A stretch of 64,000 bases of DNA from Nocardia miyunensis NBRC 108239 (lineage in GTDB: Bacteria; Actinomycetota; Actinomycetes; Mycobacteriales; Mycobacteriaceae), in contig NZ_BDBQ01000043.1 in NCBI RefSeq assembly GCF_001613065.1, forward strand, positions 28,058 to 92,057, read 5' to 3'. Below are positions 1 to 8,944 of this stretch, piece after piece. A program made the position numbers and the translations under genes. The notes below the pieces were generated by a model, which saw only the letters and a list, made by a program, of their open reading frames with translations, had not been told where the DNA came from and searched no databases. Positions within the stretch are counted from its first letter, which is position 1; every line of letters begins with the position of its first letter.

Positions 1-770
<770 letters not shown>

Positions 771-846
771 GGTGAGTACCAGGGTCCTTTCGGCGGGCAC
801 GCGAATGCCATGAGCCCTAAAGCAGGGGTCGGCGGATACCAGCGAG

Positions 847-1320
847 TCTAATGTGTGCCGAAACAACGCCGCGCACCGTGTTCTGCGAGGCTCCCGAGGC
901 GTAGTGCGCCGCGCCCACGAGCCATGTTGCACAGGACACCCGAGCCATGACGCACAGGGCCACGCACATACTCGACATGCCCCAGTAGGCCCACGAAACG
1001 TGTCGTACAAGACACCCTGACCGTAGCGCTCGCAGAGCCCAGCAGCCGCGCGTTACCCGAGGCCACTCGAAGCACAATTCGCCGGAGCGCGCGCCGTGCC
1101 GTACGAGACGCCCGAACCGCGGCGCTCAGGGCCCACAACCCCGGCACCCGAGGCCGCTCGAAACGCGATGCACCGGGCCGCGCGTCATGACATACGAGAC
1201 GCTCGAACCGGAAAACACAAGGCCCGCCGAACGTGTTGGCCGACACCGCTCGCGGCACAATGCGCCGTGACGCTCCAGCCGTGTCGCGCGAGGCCCACCC
1301 GCACACCGGATACTCTTGCC
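847..1320. repeat. Degenerate direct repeats in a non-coding gap
   Basis: Between purL and the GT87 gene, a motif like TACGAGACGCYCGAACCG recurs at about 930, 1006, 1102 and 1193, so the spacing is irregular at 76, 96 and 91 bases. Each copy is preceded by a diverged CGYCATG-like element. All frames stay open because of the GC content, but no reading frame has a credible start or resembles a protein family. A similar kind of array lies at 62.8-63.3 kb. The leaderless -10 box of the next gene is at the right end. Confidence 0.6.
1311..1316 (+). promoter_or_regulatory. -10 box for a leaderless transcript
   Basis: TACTCT lies 6 bases before the GTG of the GT87 gene and no ribosome binding site is present. 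The spacing places the transcription start at the start codon. Confidence 0.45.
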
Positions 1321-1322
1321 GC

Positions 1323-2669
1323 GTGAACGAGCGATCCCAGGTCGCGGATCCGGACGAATTACCCCCGAATAACTCGGTGGACCGGTCGTGTCCAGATCCG
1401 GCGGCCGGACGACGGCGCATGATGGCGATCGCGATCGCCCTGTTCGCGGTTTCCGCGATCATCTGCATGGCGACCGGGCTGTGGCGCGGGTACATCGATC
1501 TGCAGGTCTATCGCAACGGCGCGAACATCTGGCTCGACGGCGGCGACCTGTACGGCCCGATGCCGAAGGTGGGCGGGCTCGGCCTGCCGTTCACCTATCC
1601 CCCGCTGGCCGCGCTGTTGTTCACCCCGCTCGCGGTGCTGCCGCTGCTGCTCGCCGAATGGCTGGTGCTGGCGCTGTCCATCGCGAGTCTGGCGCTGACG
1701 GTGTGGCTGGTGCTGCGGCGGCTGCGCCCGCGGCTGGACCGGACGACCGGGCTGTGCCTGGTGGTCGGCGCGGTCGCCCTGCTGGGACTGTCCGAACCGA
1801 TCCGCCAGACCTACAACTTCGGGCAGATCAATCTGTTCCTGATGACGGCGATCGCGCTGGATACGTTGGTACGCAAGCCGTTCTGGCCGCGCGGCGTGCT
1901 GATCGGCATCGCGGTGGCGATCAAATTGACCCCTGGCGGATTCCTGCTGTATTTCCTCGTGCGCCGCGATTGGCGTTCGGCGCTGACCATGACACTCTCG
2001 GCGCTGGGCGCGATCGCGGTGGGTTTCGTACTGTTCCCGCACGAATCGACCCGGTACTGGTTCCACACCATGCTCGACACCGGCCGCATCGGGCCGCCCT
2101 ACTTCGCGGGCAACCAGTCGCTCAAGGGATTCGCCTTCCGGCTGGGCCTGAACACATCCGATGCGACGATCCTCTGGCTCGCCACGTCGCTGGTGGCGGT
2201 GGTACTCGCCGCGGTCCTGATGAAACGACTCTTCGACGACGCCGCGGCGGCCCGCCGCCGGGAATCCCCGGACGCACCCGCACCGGCCTCGGCCGCCGCG
2301 ACCGTCGCCGCGCTGACCGTCAACGCGACTGCGGTGCTGCTGGTTTCGCCGGTCTCCTGGTCGCATCACTGGGTGTGGGTGGCCCCCGCCGCGCTGGTGG
2401 CCGCCGACGCCATCGATCGCGGCCGGCGCGGGCGTCCCTATCTGATCGCGACCGCCGCGATCGCGGTGATGTTCCTGGTCGGGCCGCAGTGGCTGCTGCC
2501 GCACGGCGGCGATCACGAACAGCACTGGGCGCTGTGGGAGCAGCTGATCGGTTCGAGTTATGTGCTGGTCACGTTCGCGGTGCTGGTCGTCGCCGTCGTT
2601 GCCTACCGGCCGATCTACCGCGCGGTGAGCTCCGCCGGTGTCAGGAACGCCGCCAGCGCCGCCGAATAG
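1323..2669 (+). CDS. GT87 (DUF2029) family integral membrane mannosyltransferase
   Basis: This is a 448-residue polytopic membrane protein of the GT-C fold, related to mycobacterial alpha-(1,2)-mannosyltransferases (GT87, DUF2029) that use polyprenol-phosphate-mannose to decorate phosphatidylinositol mannosides or lipoarabinomannan outside the membrane. The first membrane segment is at residues 33-54, followed by YIDLQVY (57-63) carrying the expected catalytic Asp, then YPPLAALLF and at least eight more hydrophobic stretches. The GTG start is chosen because a TACTCT box sits just upstream and there is no Shine-Dalgarno; an internal ATG at 1420 is possible. The 3' end overlaps the convergent aminopeptidase gene by 55 bases. 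The exact acceptor is unknown. Confidence 0.75.
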   Translation: MNERSQVADPDELPPNNSVDRSCPDPAAGRRRMMAIAIALFAVSAIICMATGLWRGYIDLQVYRNGANIWLDGGDLYGPMPKVGGLGLPFTYPPLAALLFTPLAVLPLLLAEWLVLALSIASLALTVWLVLRRLRPRLDRTTGLCLVVGAVALLGLSEPIRQTYNFGQINLFLMTAIALDTLVRKPFWPRGVLIGIAVAIKLTPGGFLLYFLVRRDWRSALTMTLSALGAIAVGFVLFPHESTRYWFHTMLDTGRIGPPYFAGNQSLKGFAFRLGLNTSDATILWLATSLVAVVLAAVLMKRLFDDAAAARRRESPDAPAPASAAATVAALTVNATAVLLVSPVSWSHHWVWVAPAALVAADAIDRGRRGRPYLIATAAIAVMFLVGPQWLLPHGGDHEQHWALWEQLIGSSYVLVTFAVLVVAVVAYRPIYRAVSSAGVRNAASAAE

Positions 2670-3907
2670 GCCGAGACGTCCCGCGCGCCCATCAGCTCGC
2701 GCGCGGAATGCATGGCCAGCTGGGGTGCGCCGACGTCGACGGTGGTCATCCCGGTGCGGGCCGCGGACATCGGGCCGATGGTGGACCCGCACGGCAGATC
2801 CGCGCGATGCACGTACCGCTGCAACGGAACCTCAGCCTGCGCGCAGGCCAGCGCGAACGCGCCCGCGCCGACCGCGTCGGTGGCATAGCGCAGATTCTGA
2901 TTCACCTTCAGCACCGGGCCGCCGTTGACCTCGATGCGGTGCGCGGGTTCGTGCCGTTCGGGATAGTTGGGATGCGTCGCATGCGCCATGTCGCCCGAGG
3001 CGAGAACCGAACCCGCCAGTGCGGCAAGGTATTCCGAACGTCCACCGCCGCGCGCGAGCACGATCCGCTCCAGGATCGAGGGCAGCAGATCCGAATGCGC
3101 GCCGCGATCGGACTGACTGCCGACCTCCTCGTGATCGAACATCACCAGCACCGGGGTCGCCGCGCCCGGCTCGGCGACCGCCGCGGCGAAGGCCTGCAGT
3201 CCGGCGTAGCAGGTGGCCTGATTGTCCAGGCGGGGTGCGCTGATCAGGTCCAGATCGCGGCCGACCGTCCCGCTCGGGGTCAGGTCGTGGGTCATCAACT
3301 CCCAGCCCAGCACCGTGTCCGGGTCGATTCCGGCGTGCTCGGCCAGATATCCCAGGAACGAACGCGGTTCACCGCCCACACCCCACACCGCGTTGACGTG
3401 ACGTTGCGGATCCAGGCTCACCCCGCGCCGGTCCTCGGACAGGTGGATCGCCAGCTGCGGCACCCGCAGCAGCGGCTCGTCGATCCGGATCAGCTTCTCG
3501 GACAACGTGTTTCCCTCGCGGACGGTGATCCGCCCGGAGATGCCCAGATCCCGGTCCAGCCAGGAGTTGAGCCATGCGCCGCCGTAGGGTTCCAGCCCGA
3601 CCAGCTGCCACCCGGCCGAGGTCAGATCCGGATGCTGTTTGACCCGCAGATTCGGACTGTCGGTATGCGCTCCCACCACCCGGAACGGTTGCGCCGCACC
3701 GTTTTCCACCCATGCGACCAGCGAACCGCCGCGCACCACGAAATACCGCCCCTCCCCGGGCTGATCCCACGGCCGCGACTCGGGAAGTTCCCGAAATCCG
3801 TTGGCGGTCAATTCGTTCGCGACGGTGTGCACGACGTGGAACGGCGAGGGCGAAGCGTCGACGAACGCGCACAGTCCGGCAGGCGTAGCAGTGGTGGGGA
3901 CGGGCAT
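2615..3907 (-). CDS. pepC: M18 family aminopeptidase
   Basis: This is a cytosolic zinc aminopeptidase of 430 residues, the normal size for M18 (Rv0800-like), which removes N-terminal, preferably acidic, residues from peptides. Metal and active-site motifs are visible: GAHTDSPNLRVK (H81, D83), LDNQATCYAGL, FDHEEVGSQSDRGAHS and, near the C terminus, GSTIGPMSAARTG and MHSARE. The ATG at 3905-3907 is the only start that fits the family's N terminus. The gene converges on and overlaps the GT87 gene tail to tail. The MarR gene upstream ends 11 bases before it and is read in the same direction, so the two may be co-transcribed. Confidence 0.92.
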   Translation of the reverse strand: MPVPTTATPAGLCAFVDASPSPFHVVHTVANELTANGFRELPESRPWDQPGEGRYFVVRGGSLVAWVENGAAQPFRVVGAHTDSPNLRVKQHPDLTSAGWQLVGLEPYGGAWLNSWLDRDLGISGRITVREGNTLSEKLIRIDEPLLRVPQLAIHLSEDRRGVSLDPQRHVNAVWGVGGEPRSFLGYLAEHAGIDPDTVLGWELMTHDLTPSGTVGRDLDLISAPRLDNQATCYAGLQAFAAAVAEPGAATPVLVMFDHEEVGSQSDRGAHSDLLPSILERIVLARGGGRSEYLAALAGSVLASGDMAHATHPNYPERHEPAHRIEVNGGPVLKVNQNLRYATDAVGAGAFALACAQAEVPLQRYVHRADLPCGSTIGPMSAARTGMTTVDVGAPQLAMHSARELMGARDVSAYSAALAAFLTPAELTAR

Positions 3908-3918
3908 AAGGCTCGATC

Positions 3919-4359
3919 TTAACGATCGTGGGTGGGCGTCTGCGCCACCAGTTCCAGCAGGCGCAGAAGTTCGGCCTGATTGCGTGCGCCGATTCGCTTG
4001 CGCAATTGTTCCTCGGCGCGCAGTTCCTCCGCGCGGACCGATTCGACCACTTCGAGGCCGCGTTTGCTGAGGCCGATGAGAATGCGGCGGCGGTCGTCTT
4101 CGGCGGCGATGCGGAAAATCAGTCCGCGTTCGGCCAGAGCGTCGGCATGGCGGGTCGCCGAAGAGGGCGGAAGTTGTGCCCGGCAAGCCAATTCGGTCAT
4201 GGTGATGCCGACCTCGCCGGACAGATTGGACAGCATCGCCCAGTGGTCCGCGGAGAGCCGTCGGGCCGACAGAGCCGTATCGAGGTGGCGGAGCCAACCG
4301 CGCTCAGCGGCGCGCAGCGCACCGTGCAACGTGGAAAATCCGCTTACAATGGTCGACAT
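3919..4359 (-). CDS. MarR family transcriptional regulator
   Basis: This 146-residue winged-helix protein has MTELACRAQLPPSSATRHAD as its recognition helix region (about residues 54-73) and EDDRRRILIGLSKRG as the wing, both typical of MarR. A GGAAG sequence lies 9-13 bases before the ATG. The gene is divergent from an AmiC-like binding protein with only about 50 bases between the starts, so it probably controls that promoter and its own. The ligand is unknown. It could be a small amide or aromatic compound sensed by either partner. Confidence 0.9.
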   Translation of the reverse strand: MSTIVSGFSTLHGALRAAERGWLRHLDTALSARRLSADHWAMLSNLSGEVGITMTELACRAQLPPSSATRHADALAERGLIFRIAAEDDRRRILIGLSKRGLEVVESVRAEELRAEEQLRKRIGARNQAELLRLLELVAQTPTHDR

Positions 4360-4411
4360 AATAATTTCTTCCGCCCATTTCCTATTTTCCCGACGAGGAG
4401 AAGGGTACCGA

Positions 4412-5482
4412 ATGTCGCCGTTCCACGAGCGCGCGGACGATGTGATAGAGATCCTCAACATCGTCCCGCTACAGGGCTCCGGTGGAATTGTGGCACCCTC
4501 CTGCGAGGCGGCCGTCGCGCTCGCGGTGTCGGAAATCAATGGCGGCGACGGAATTCTCGGACGCGAGGTCCGGGTCACCACCGTGGACGGCGGTCGCGAA
4601 CCCGCCGATGTCGCGCGGGAGGTCTCGGCGCTGCTGGCCACCGGCATGATCGATGCCATCACCGGATGGCACATCTCCGCGGTCCGCCGCGCGGTCGCGC
4701 ACGCCGCCGACGGCCGGGTCCCCTATCTGTTCGCGACCATTCACGAGGATCTGCCCGACGAGCCGCCCGGGGTCGTGCTGGTCGGCGAGAGCCCGGCCGG
4801 GAACGTCCTGCCCGCCATGGACTGGCTGCATCGCCACTACGGCATCCGGCGCTGGGCGATCATCGGCAACGACTACATCTGGCCGCTGGCCACCGCGCGG
4901 GCGGTGCGGGCGAGGTATCCGGGCGCGGTGCTGCTGGAACGCTATGTGCCGCTGGGCACCGAGGATTTCTCCGCGATCCTGAACGACCCCCGGCTGGACC
5001 GGGCGGACGGAATCGTCCTGCTGCTGGTGGGTACGGATGCGGTGCGGTTCAATCAGCAGTTCGCGCATGCCGGGCGGGCCGCCCACCAGGTGCGGGTGAG
5101 CCCGGCGATCGATGAGACCGTCCTGCTCGCGGGCGGTCCGGCGGCGAACGAGAACCTCTACGTCCCCTCGGCGTTCTTCCCGGACCAGGTCGGCGATCCG
5201 GATCGGCTGGCGCGCTATCACCGCATGCACGGCCGATTCGCGCCCGCGCTGACCTTCTTCAGCAATACGAGTTACGAGGCGATCCATCTGATCGGCTCGA
5301 TGGCGCGGACCCTCGGCTCACTCGAGGTGCCGCGGATGCGCGCGGCCCTGGCGGACGGGCTGACACTCGAAACCCCTTCCGGCGGAAAGGTTTTCCGAGG
5401 CGATCGGGCCGAGCAAGCCGATGGGCTGATCGCCCGCGCCGAGGGCGTGCAACTGCACGTGCTCGACAATCTGGCCAACTGA
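4412..5482 (+). CDS. AmiC/UrtA-like type I periplasmic-binding-fold protein without signal peptide
   Basis: This 356-residue protein has the fold of branched-chain amino acid, urea or amide binding proteins: an N-terminal LNIVPLQGSGGIVAPSCEAA segment followed by EINGGDGILGREV, GWHISAVRRAV, FATIHEDLPDEPP and NDYIWPLATARAV. Such proteins are normally exported. Here the N terminus (MSPFHERADDVIEILN) has no hydrophobic signal or lipobox, so it is probably cytosolic, like AmiC, which binds amides and controls a regulator. No ABC permease or ATPase gene is nearby; its only close partner is the divergent MarR gene. GAGGAGAAGG precedes the ATG. It may be a sensor rather than a transporter component. 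Confidence 0.75.
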   Translation: MSPFHERADDVIEILNIVPLQGSGGIVAPSCEAAVALAVSEINGGDGILGREVRVTTVDGGREPADVAREVSALLATGMIDAITGWHISAVRRAVAHAADGRVPYLFATIHEDLPDEPPGVVLVGESPAGNVLPAMDWLHRHYGIRRWAIIGNDYIWPLATARAVRARYPGAVLLERYVPLGTEDFSAILNDPRLDRADGIVLLLVGTDAVRFNQQFAHAGRAAHQVRVSPAIDETVLLAGGPAANENLYVPSAFFPDQVGDPDRLARYHRMHGRFAPALTFFSNTSYEAIHLIGSMARTLGSLEVPRMRAALADGLTLETPSGGKVFRGDRAEQADGLIARAEGVQLHVLDNLAN

Positions 5483-5494
5483 GCCCGACCGGGT

Positions 5495-6175
5495 TCAGGC
5501 GGCTGCGACCAGCGTGTCCACCACCGACAGGAACATGCCCAGACCGTCGTCGCTGGGTCCGGTGAGCGGTTCGGTGGCGTGCTCGGGATGCGGCATCAGC
5601 CCGACGACGCGGCCGTCGGCCGAGGCGATTCCGGCGATATCGCGCTGCGAACCGTTCGGATTGCCACCGGCGTAGCGGAACACCACGCGGCCCTCACCCT
5701 CGAGTTCGTCCAGCACCGACTGCGACGCCTGGTAGCGGCCCTCGGCGTTCTTGACCGGGATCAGGATCTGCGCGCCGGGCTCGTAGCGGCTCGTCCAGGC
5801 GGTGCCGGTCGCTTCCACGCGCAGCCACTGATCGCGGCAGACGAAGTGCAGACCCTCGTTGCGGGTCAGCGCGCCGGGCAGCAGTCCGGCCTCGCACAGC
5901 ACCTGGAAGCCGTTGCAGATGCCGAGAGCAGGCATGCCCTTCTTCGCGGCCGCGACGACCTCGCCCATCACCGGCGCGAACCGGGCGATGGCTCCGGCGC
6001 GCAGATAGTCGCCGTAGGAGAAGCCGCCGGGCACGATCACCGCGTCCACGCCGTGCAGATCGGCGTCGGCATGCCACAGGCTGACCGCCTCGGCGCCGGC
6101 CAGCCGCACCGCGCGTGCGGCGTCCACATCGTCCAGCGTTCCCGGAAAGGTGATGACACCGATGCGCACGGACAT
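5495..6175 (-). CDS. purQ: Phosphoribosylformylglycinamidine synthase subunit PurQ (glutaminase)
   Basis: PurQ is the class I glutamine amidotransferase that supplies ammonia to PurL. The 226-residue protein shows the nucleophile Cys87 in ALGICNGFQ and the His196/Glu198 pair in LMPHPEH, with PGGFSYGDYLR forming the oxyanion region. Its ATG overlaps the purS stop codon (TAATG), so the two are translationally coupled. The gene ends 12 bases from the convergent AmiC-like gene. Confidence 0.97.
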   Translation of the reverse strand: MSVRIGVITFPGTLDDVDAARAVRLAGAEAVSLWHADADLHGVDAVIVPGGFSYGDYLRAGAIARFAPVMGEVVAAAKKGMPALGICNGFQVLCEAGLLPGALTRNEGLHFVCRDQWLRVEATGTAWTSRYEPGAQILIPVKNAEGRYQASQSVLDELEGEGRVVFRYAGGNPNGSQRDIAGIASADGRVVGLMPHPEHATEPLTGPSDDGLGMFLSVVDTLVAAA

Positions 6176-6408
6176 TACAGGCGCACCACTTTCCAGTCCT
6201 CGATGACGGTGTTGGCCAGCAGCGACTCGGCGATCTTCTCGAGCTCCGCATCGGTGACACTGTCGTCGATGTCGAGTTCGAATCGCTTGCCCTGCCGCAC
6301 ATCCGACACACCCGGAATATCCAGGCGCCCGAGTGCGCCGACGATGGCCTGACCCTGCGGATCCAGGATCTCGGCCTTCGGCATCACCTCGACCACGACT
6401 CGTGCCAC
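6175..6408 (-). CDS. purS: Phosphoribosylformylglycinamidine synthase subunit PurS
   Basis: PurS is the small structural subunit that docks PurQ onto PurL. The 77-residue product (ARVVVEVMPKAEILDPQGQA..., ending VIEDWKVVRL) matches the family length. The GTG at 6406-6408 is chosen because GAGGAG lies 6 bases upstream; a longer upstream ATG start would add residues that the family lacks. It is the first gene of a purS-purQ operon. Confidence 0.95.
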   Translation of the reverse strand: MARVVVEVMPKAEILDPQGQAIVGALGRLDIPGVSDVRQGKRFELDIDDSVTDAELEKIAESLLANTVIEDWKVVRL

Positions 6409-6481
6409 GCGCTGCTCCTCACGCTGGTGGGGGATTACCCGCACAGCCTAATCGGGGCCGGGCATACAGGTCGCGGCGGGT

Positions 6482-6487
6482 TAGAGT
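6482..6487 (+). promoter_or_regulatory. -10 box for a leaderless transcript
   Basis: TAGAGT lies 7 bases before the ATG of the metallo-hydrolase gene, which has no ribosome binding site. Confidence 0.45.
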
Positions 6488-6494
6488 GACCCCT

Positions 6495-7139
6495 ATGCGC
6501 ATTGCTCACTTCGGTCATTCCTGCGTTCTGGTCGAGATCGACGGAGTGAAGATCCTGTTCGATCCCGGCAATTTCTCGCACGGTTTCGAGGGCCTCACCG
6601 GGCTCGACGCGATCGCGATCACGCATCAGCACGCGGATCACATCGATCCCGCGCGGATCGGGGCGCTGGTGGAGAACAATCCGCAGGCGCGGCTGCTGAG
6701 CGATCCGCAGACCGCGCAGCTGCGCGAGGAGCCGTGGGAGGCGGTGCACGCCGGCAACGTGCTGAGCGTCGGCGGGGTGCAGATCACCGGCGGCGGCGGG
6801 CGGCACGCGGTGATCCATCCGGACATCCCGGTCATCGACAACACCGTCTTCCAGCTGGGCACCCCGCAGGATCCGGCGCGGTTCGTCCATCCGGGCGATT
6901 CGCTGTGGGTGCCGCCCTCGCCGGTGGGCGTGCTGGCCATCCCGGCGGCCGCCCCCTGGATGCGCCTGAGCGAAGCGGTGGATTATCTGCGCGCGGTCTC
7001 CCCGCGCACCGCCATGCCCATCCACTACGGAATCATCGAGCCCGACGCCCGCGGCATCTACTTCGGGCGTTTGCAGGAGATGGGCCCGGCCGACACCGAA
7101 CTCGCCATCGTCGCACCGGAGACCGACGCTCAATTCTGA
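6495..7139 (+). CDS. MBL-fold metallo-hydrolase (Rv0786c-like)
   Basis: This is a 214-residue metallo-beta-lactamase-fold protein of the UlaG/YtnP-like branch. It begins MRIAHFGHSCVLVEIDG and has the metal motif THQHADH (H44, H46, D48, H49), with a second-shell GGGRHAVI and PIHYG near the C terminus. Substrates of this branch vary and cannot be read from the sequence. The neighbouring purS/purQ pair is the same as next to Rv0786c in mycobacteria, so the position is conserved. The start is set by the -10 box at 6482-6487. Confidence 0.85.
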   Translation: MRIAHFGHSCVLVEIDGVKILFDPGNFSHGFEGLTGLDAIAITHQHADHIDPARIGALVENNPQARLLSDPQTAQLREEPWEAVHAGNVLSVGGVQITGGGGRHAVIHPDIPVIDNTVFQLGTPQDPARFVHPGDSLWVPPSPVGVLAIPAAAPWMRLSEAVDYLRAVSPRTAMPIHYGIIEPDARGIYFGRLQEMGPADTELAIVAPETDAQF

Positions 7140-7140
7140 T

Positions 7141-7318
7141 GTGCCCCAAGGAGTTCCGGGCAATTACCATGGCAATCTGCCGAAGCAGCCCGGATTCCTG
7201 CGCGCCTCGAGAGATCCGGGCGCGCCTCGACGGATACGCCGCGGCGGCCAGCGGTGGGCTATAGCCTATTGCGCCCCAAGGGATTCCGGTGTGCCCCGCC
7301 GGATGCGTCGGGGCGGGG
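7141..7318. repeat. Short degenerate direct repeats between two genes
   Basis: About five diverged copies of a 20-base motif close to GYGCCYCRMGRGATYCCGG are seen, at about 7142, 7200, 7220, 7271 and 7290. No coding potential is evident. Similar CCGGCCGGA-rich motifs occur at about 50.05-50.16 kb. Confidence 0.45.
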
Positions 7319-7320
7319 CG

Positions 7321-8691
7321 TCAGGAACCGTAGGAGGCCAGGAACAGCGCCTCGGTCAGGGCGATATGCTCGATCTCGCTCGGGGCCACGCTCTCGTTGG
7401 GCGCGTGGATGAGACAGCTCGGCTCCTCGACGCCGATCAGCATGATCTCCGCCTCGGGATAGGTTTCGGCGAAGACGTTGCACAGCGGGATCGAACCGCC
7501 CTGGCCCTGCGTGGTCGCCTCCCGGCCGTACGCCGCGGCGAAGGCCGCCTCCATCGCGCGACGGGCCGGACCACCGGTGCCCGAACGGAACGGCGCACCC
7601 GCCGCCTCGGGCCGCACGCTCACCCGCGCATGCCACGGCGTATTCGATTCCAAGTGTGCGGTAAGGGCTTTCAACGCCGTCTCAGGGTCGATGCCGGGCG
7701 GAATTCGCAGGTTGATCAGGGCCCGAGCGGACCCCTGCACGGCCGCGACCGCACCGGCCACACCCGGCGCATCGATACCCAGCACGGTCACCGCGGGTCG
7801 CGCCCAGGCCATATCGGCGACGGTGCCGTCGCCGAGCAGATCGACGCCGTCCAGGACACCGGCGTCGGCGCGGAATCGCTCGGGCGGATACTGCGCGCCG
7901 TCCCAGACCTGATCGGCGGGCAGACCGGCCACGGTGGTATTGCCGTGTTCGTCGCGCAACGTCGCGAGCAGATGGATCAGGGCGGCGAGCGCATCGGGCG
8001 CGGGCCCGCCGAACATCCCCGAATGCATCGGTCCCGCAAGGGTTTCCACGGCGACGATGACATTCACCGTGCCGCGCAGGGTCTGGGTGAAGGTCGGCAC
8101 GCCGACCGCCGCGTTGCCGGAGTCACCGATCACCAGGGCATCGGCGCGCAACAGATCCGCGTGTTCGGGGACGAATTCCTCGAGGCCGCCGGTGCCCTGC
8201 TCCTCCGAACCCTCGCACACCAACGTGATGCCTACCGGAAAATCCTTGCCGCCCAACGTTTCCCGCAACGCACGCAGTGCGGTCAGATGCGCCAGGATGT
8301 TCCCTTTGCAGTCCGCCGCCCCGCGTCCGTACCAGCGGCCGTCCCGCTCGGCGAGCTCCCACACCGGTGTGCGCCAGGCATCTTCGTTCAGCGGCGGCTG
8401 AACGTCGTAGTGGCTGTACAGCAATACCGTCGGCGCGCCCGCCGGTGCGGGATACCGAGCGACGACGGCCAGACTTCCGTCGGAGGTCTCGTGCAGTCCC
8501 GCATCGGTCAGGCCGACCTCGACGAACGCGTCCAGCACCCACTGCGCGGCCCGTCGGCACTCCTCCGGTGGAAACTGCCGCGGATCGTGCACGGATCGAT
8601 AGGAAACCAGTTCCGCCAGATCGTCTTTCGCCCGCGTCATCAGCGCCCGAATCTGCGTCCGCAACGCGGCGGTACGTGAATCATCCGTCAT
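7321..8691 (-). CDS. M20 family dipeptidase
   Basis: This 456-residue cytosolic di-zinc peptidase of the M20 family (ArgE/DapE/CNDP-like) hydrolyses dipeptides or acylated amino acids. Metal ligands and catalytic residues are visible in YSHYDVQPP (H94, D96), GRGAADCKG (D127) and EGSEEQG (E163, E164), with HSGMFGG in the lid domain and a final HAPNESV. Length fits the M20 dipeptidase group of about 450 residues, which is longer than DapE. It is transcribed away from gadB, with about 250 bases between the starts. Confidence 0.88.
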   Translation of the reverse strand: MTDDSRTAALRTQIRALMTRAKDDLAELVSYRSVHDPRQFPPEECRRAAQWVLDAFVEVGLTDAGLHETSDGSLAVVARYPAPAGAPTVLLYSHYDVQPPLNEDAWRTPVWELAERDGRWYGRGAADCKGNILAHLTALRALRETLGGKDFPVGITLVCEGSEEQGTGGLEEFVPEHADLLRADALVIGDSGNAAVGVPTFTQTLRGTVNVIVAVETLAGPMHSGMFGGPAPDALAALIHLLATLRDEHGNTTVAGLPADQVWDGAQYPPERFRADAGVLDGVDLLGDGTVADMAWARPAVTVLGIDAPGVAGAVAAVQGSARALINLRIPPGIDPETALKALTAHLESNTPWHARVSVRPEAAGAPFRSGTGGPARRAMEAAFAAAYGREATTQGQGGSIPLCNVFAETYPEAEIMLIGVEEPSCLIHAPNESVAPSEIEHIALTEALFLASYGS

Positions 8692-8944
8692 ATCAACTCA
8701 TTTCGTCGTTTCGCCGCCGTCCCGCGGACCTGGCGGCCAGCAGGTATGTCGCCGAGCACCTCGGTCGACACCACTCTCGCACGACGCGCTCGCCGCTGGT
8801 CCGCAAGGTTGTCGTCACGTGACGAACATTGCCATCCGCCACTCGCCGACAGACATTCGCCCCGGCATCCGAGGGCGCCCGCCCTGTGAGATGCTGGCGA
8901 ATGCCCCGCGAATTCGTCATATGTGCGATGACCAGGAGGTTACG

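Noticed and set aside
848..1495. 215-codon minus-strand frame over the first repeat array
   Set aside because: It overlaps the start of the GT87 gene antisense and contains only repeat-derived RFER/ASRTARR-like strings.
1388..3922. 844-codon open frame on the plus strand
   Set aside because: It runs out of frame through the GT87 gene and antisense to pepC; the translated sequence is arginine/glycine-rich and has no family features. It is an effect of high GC.
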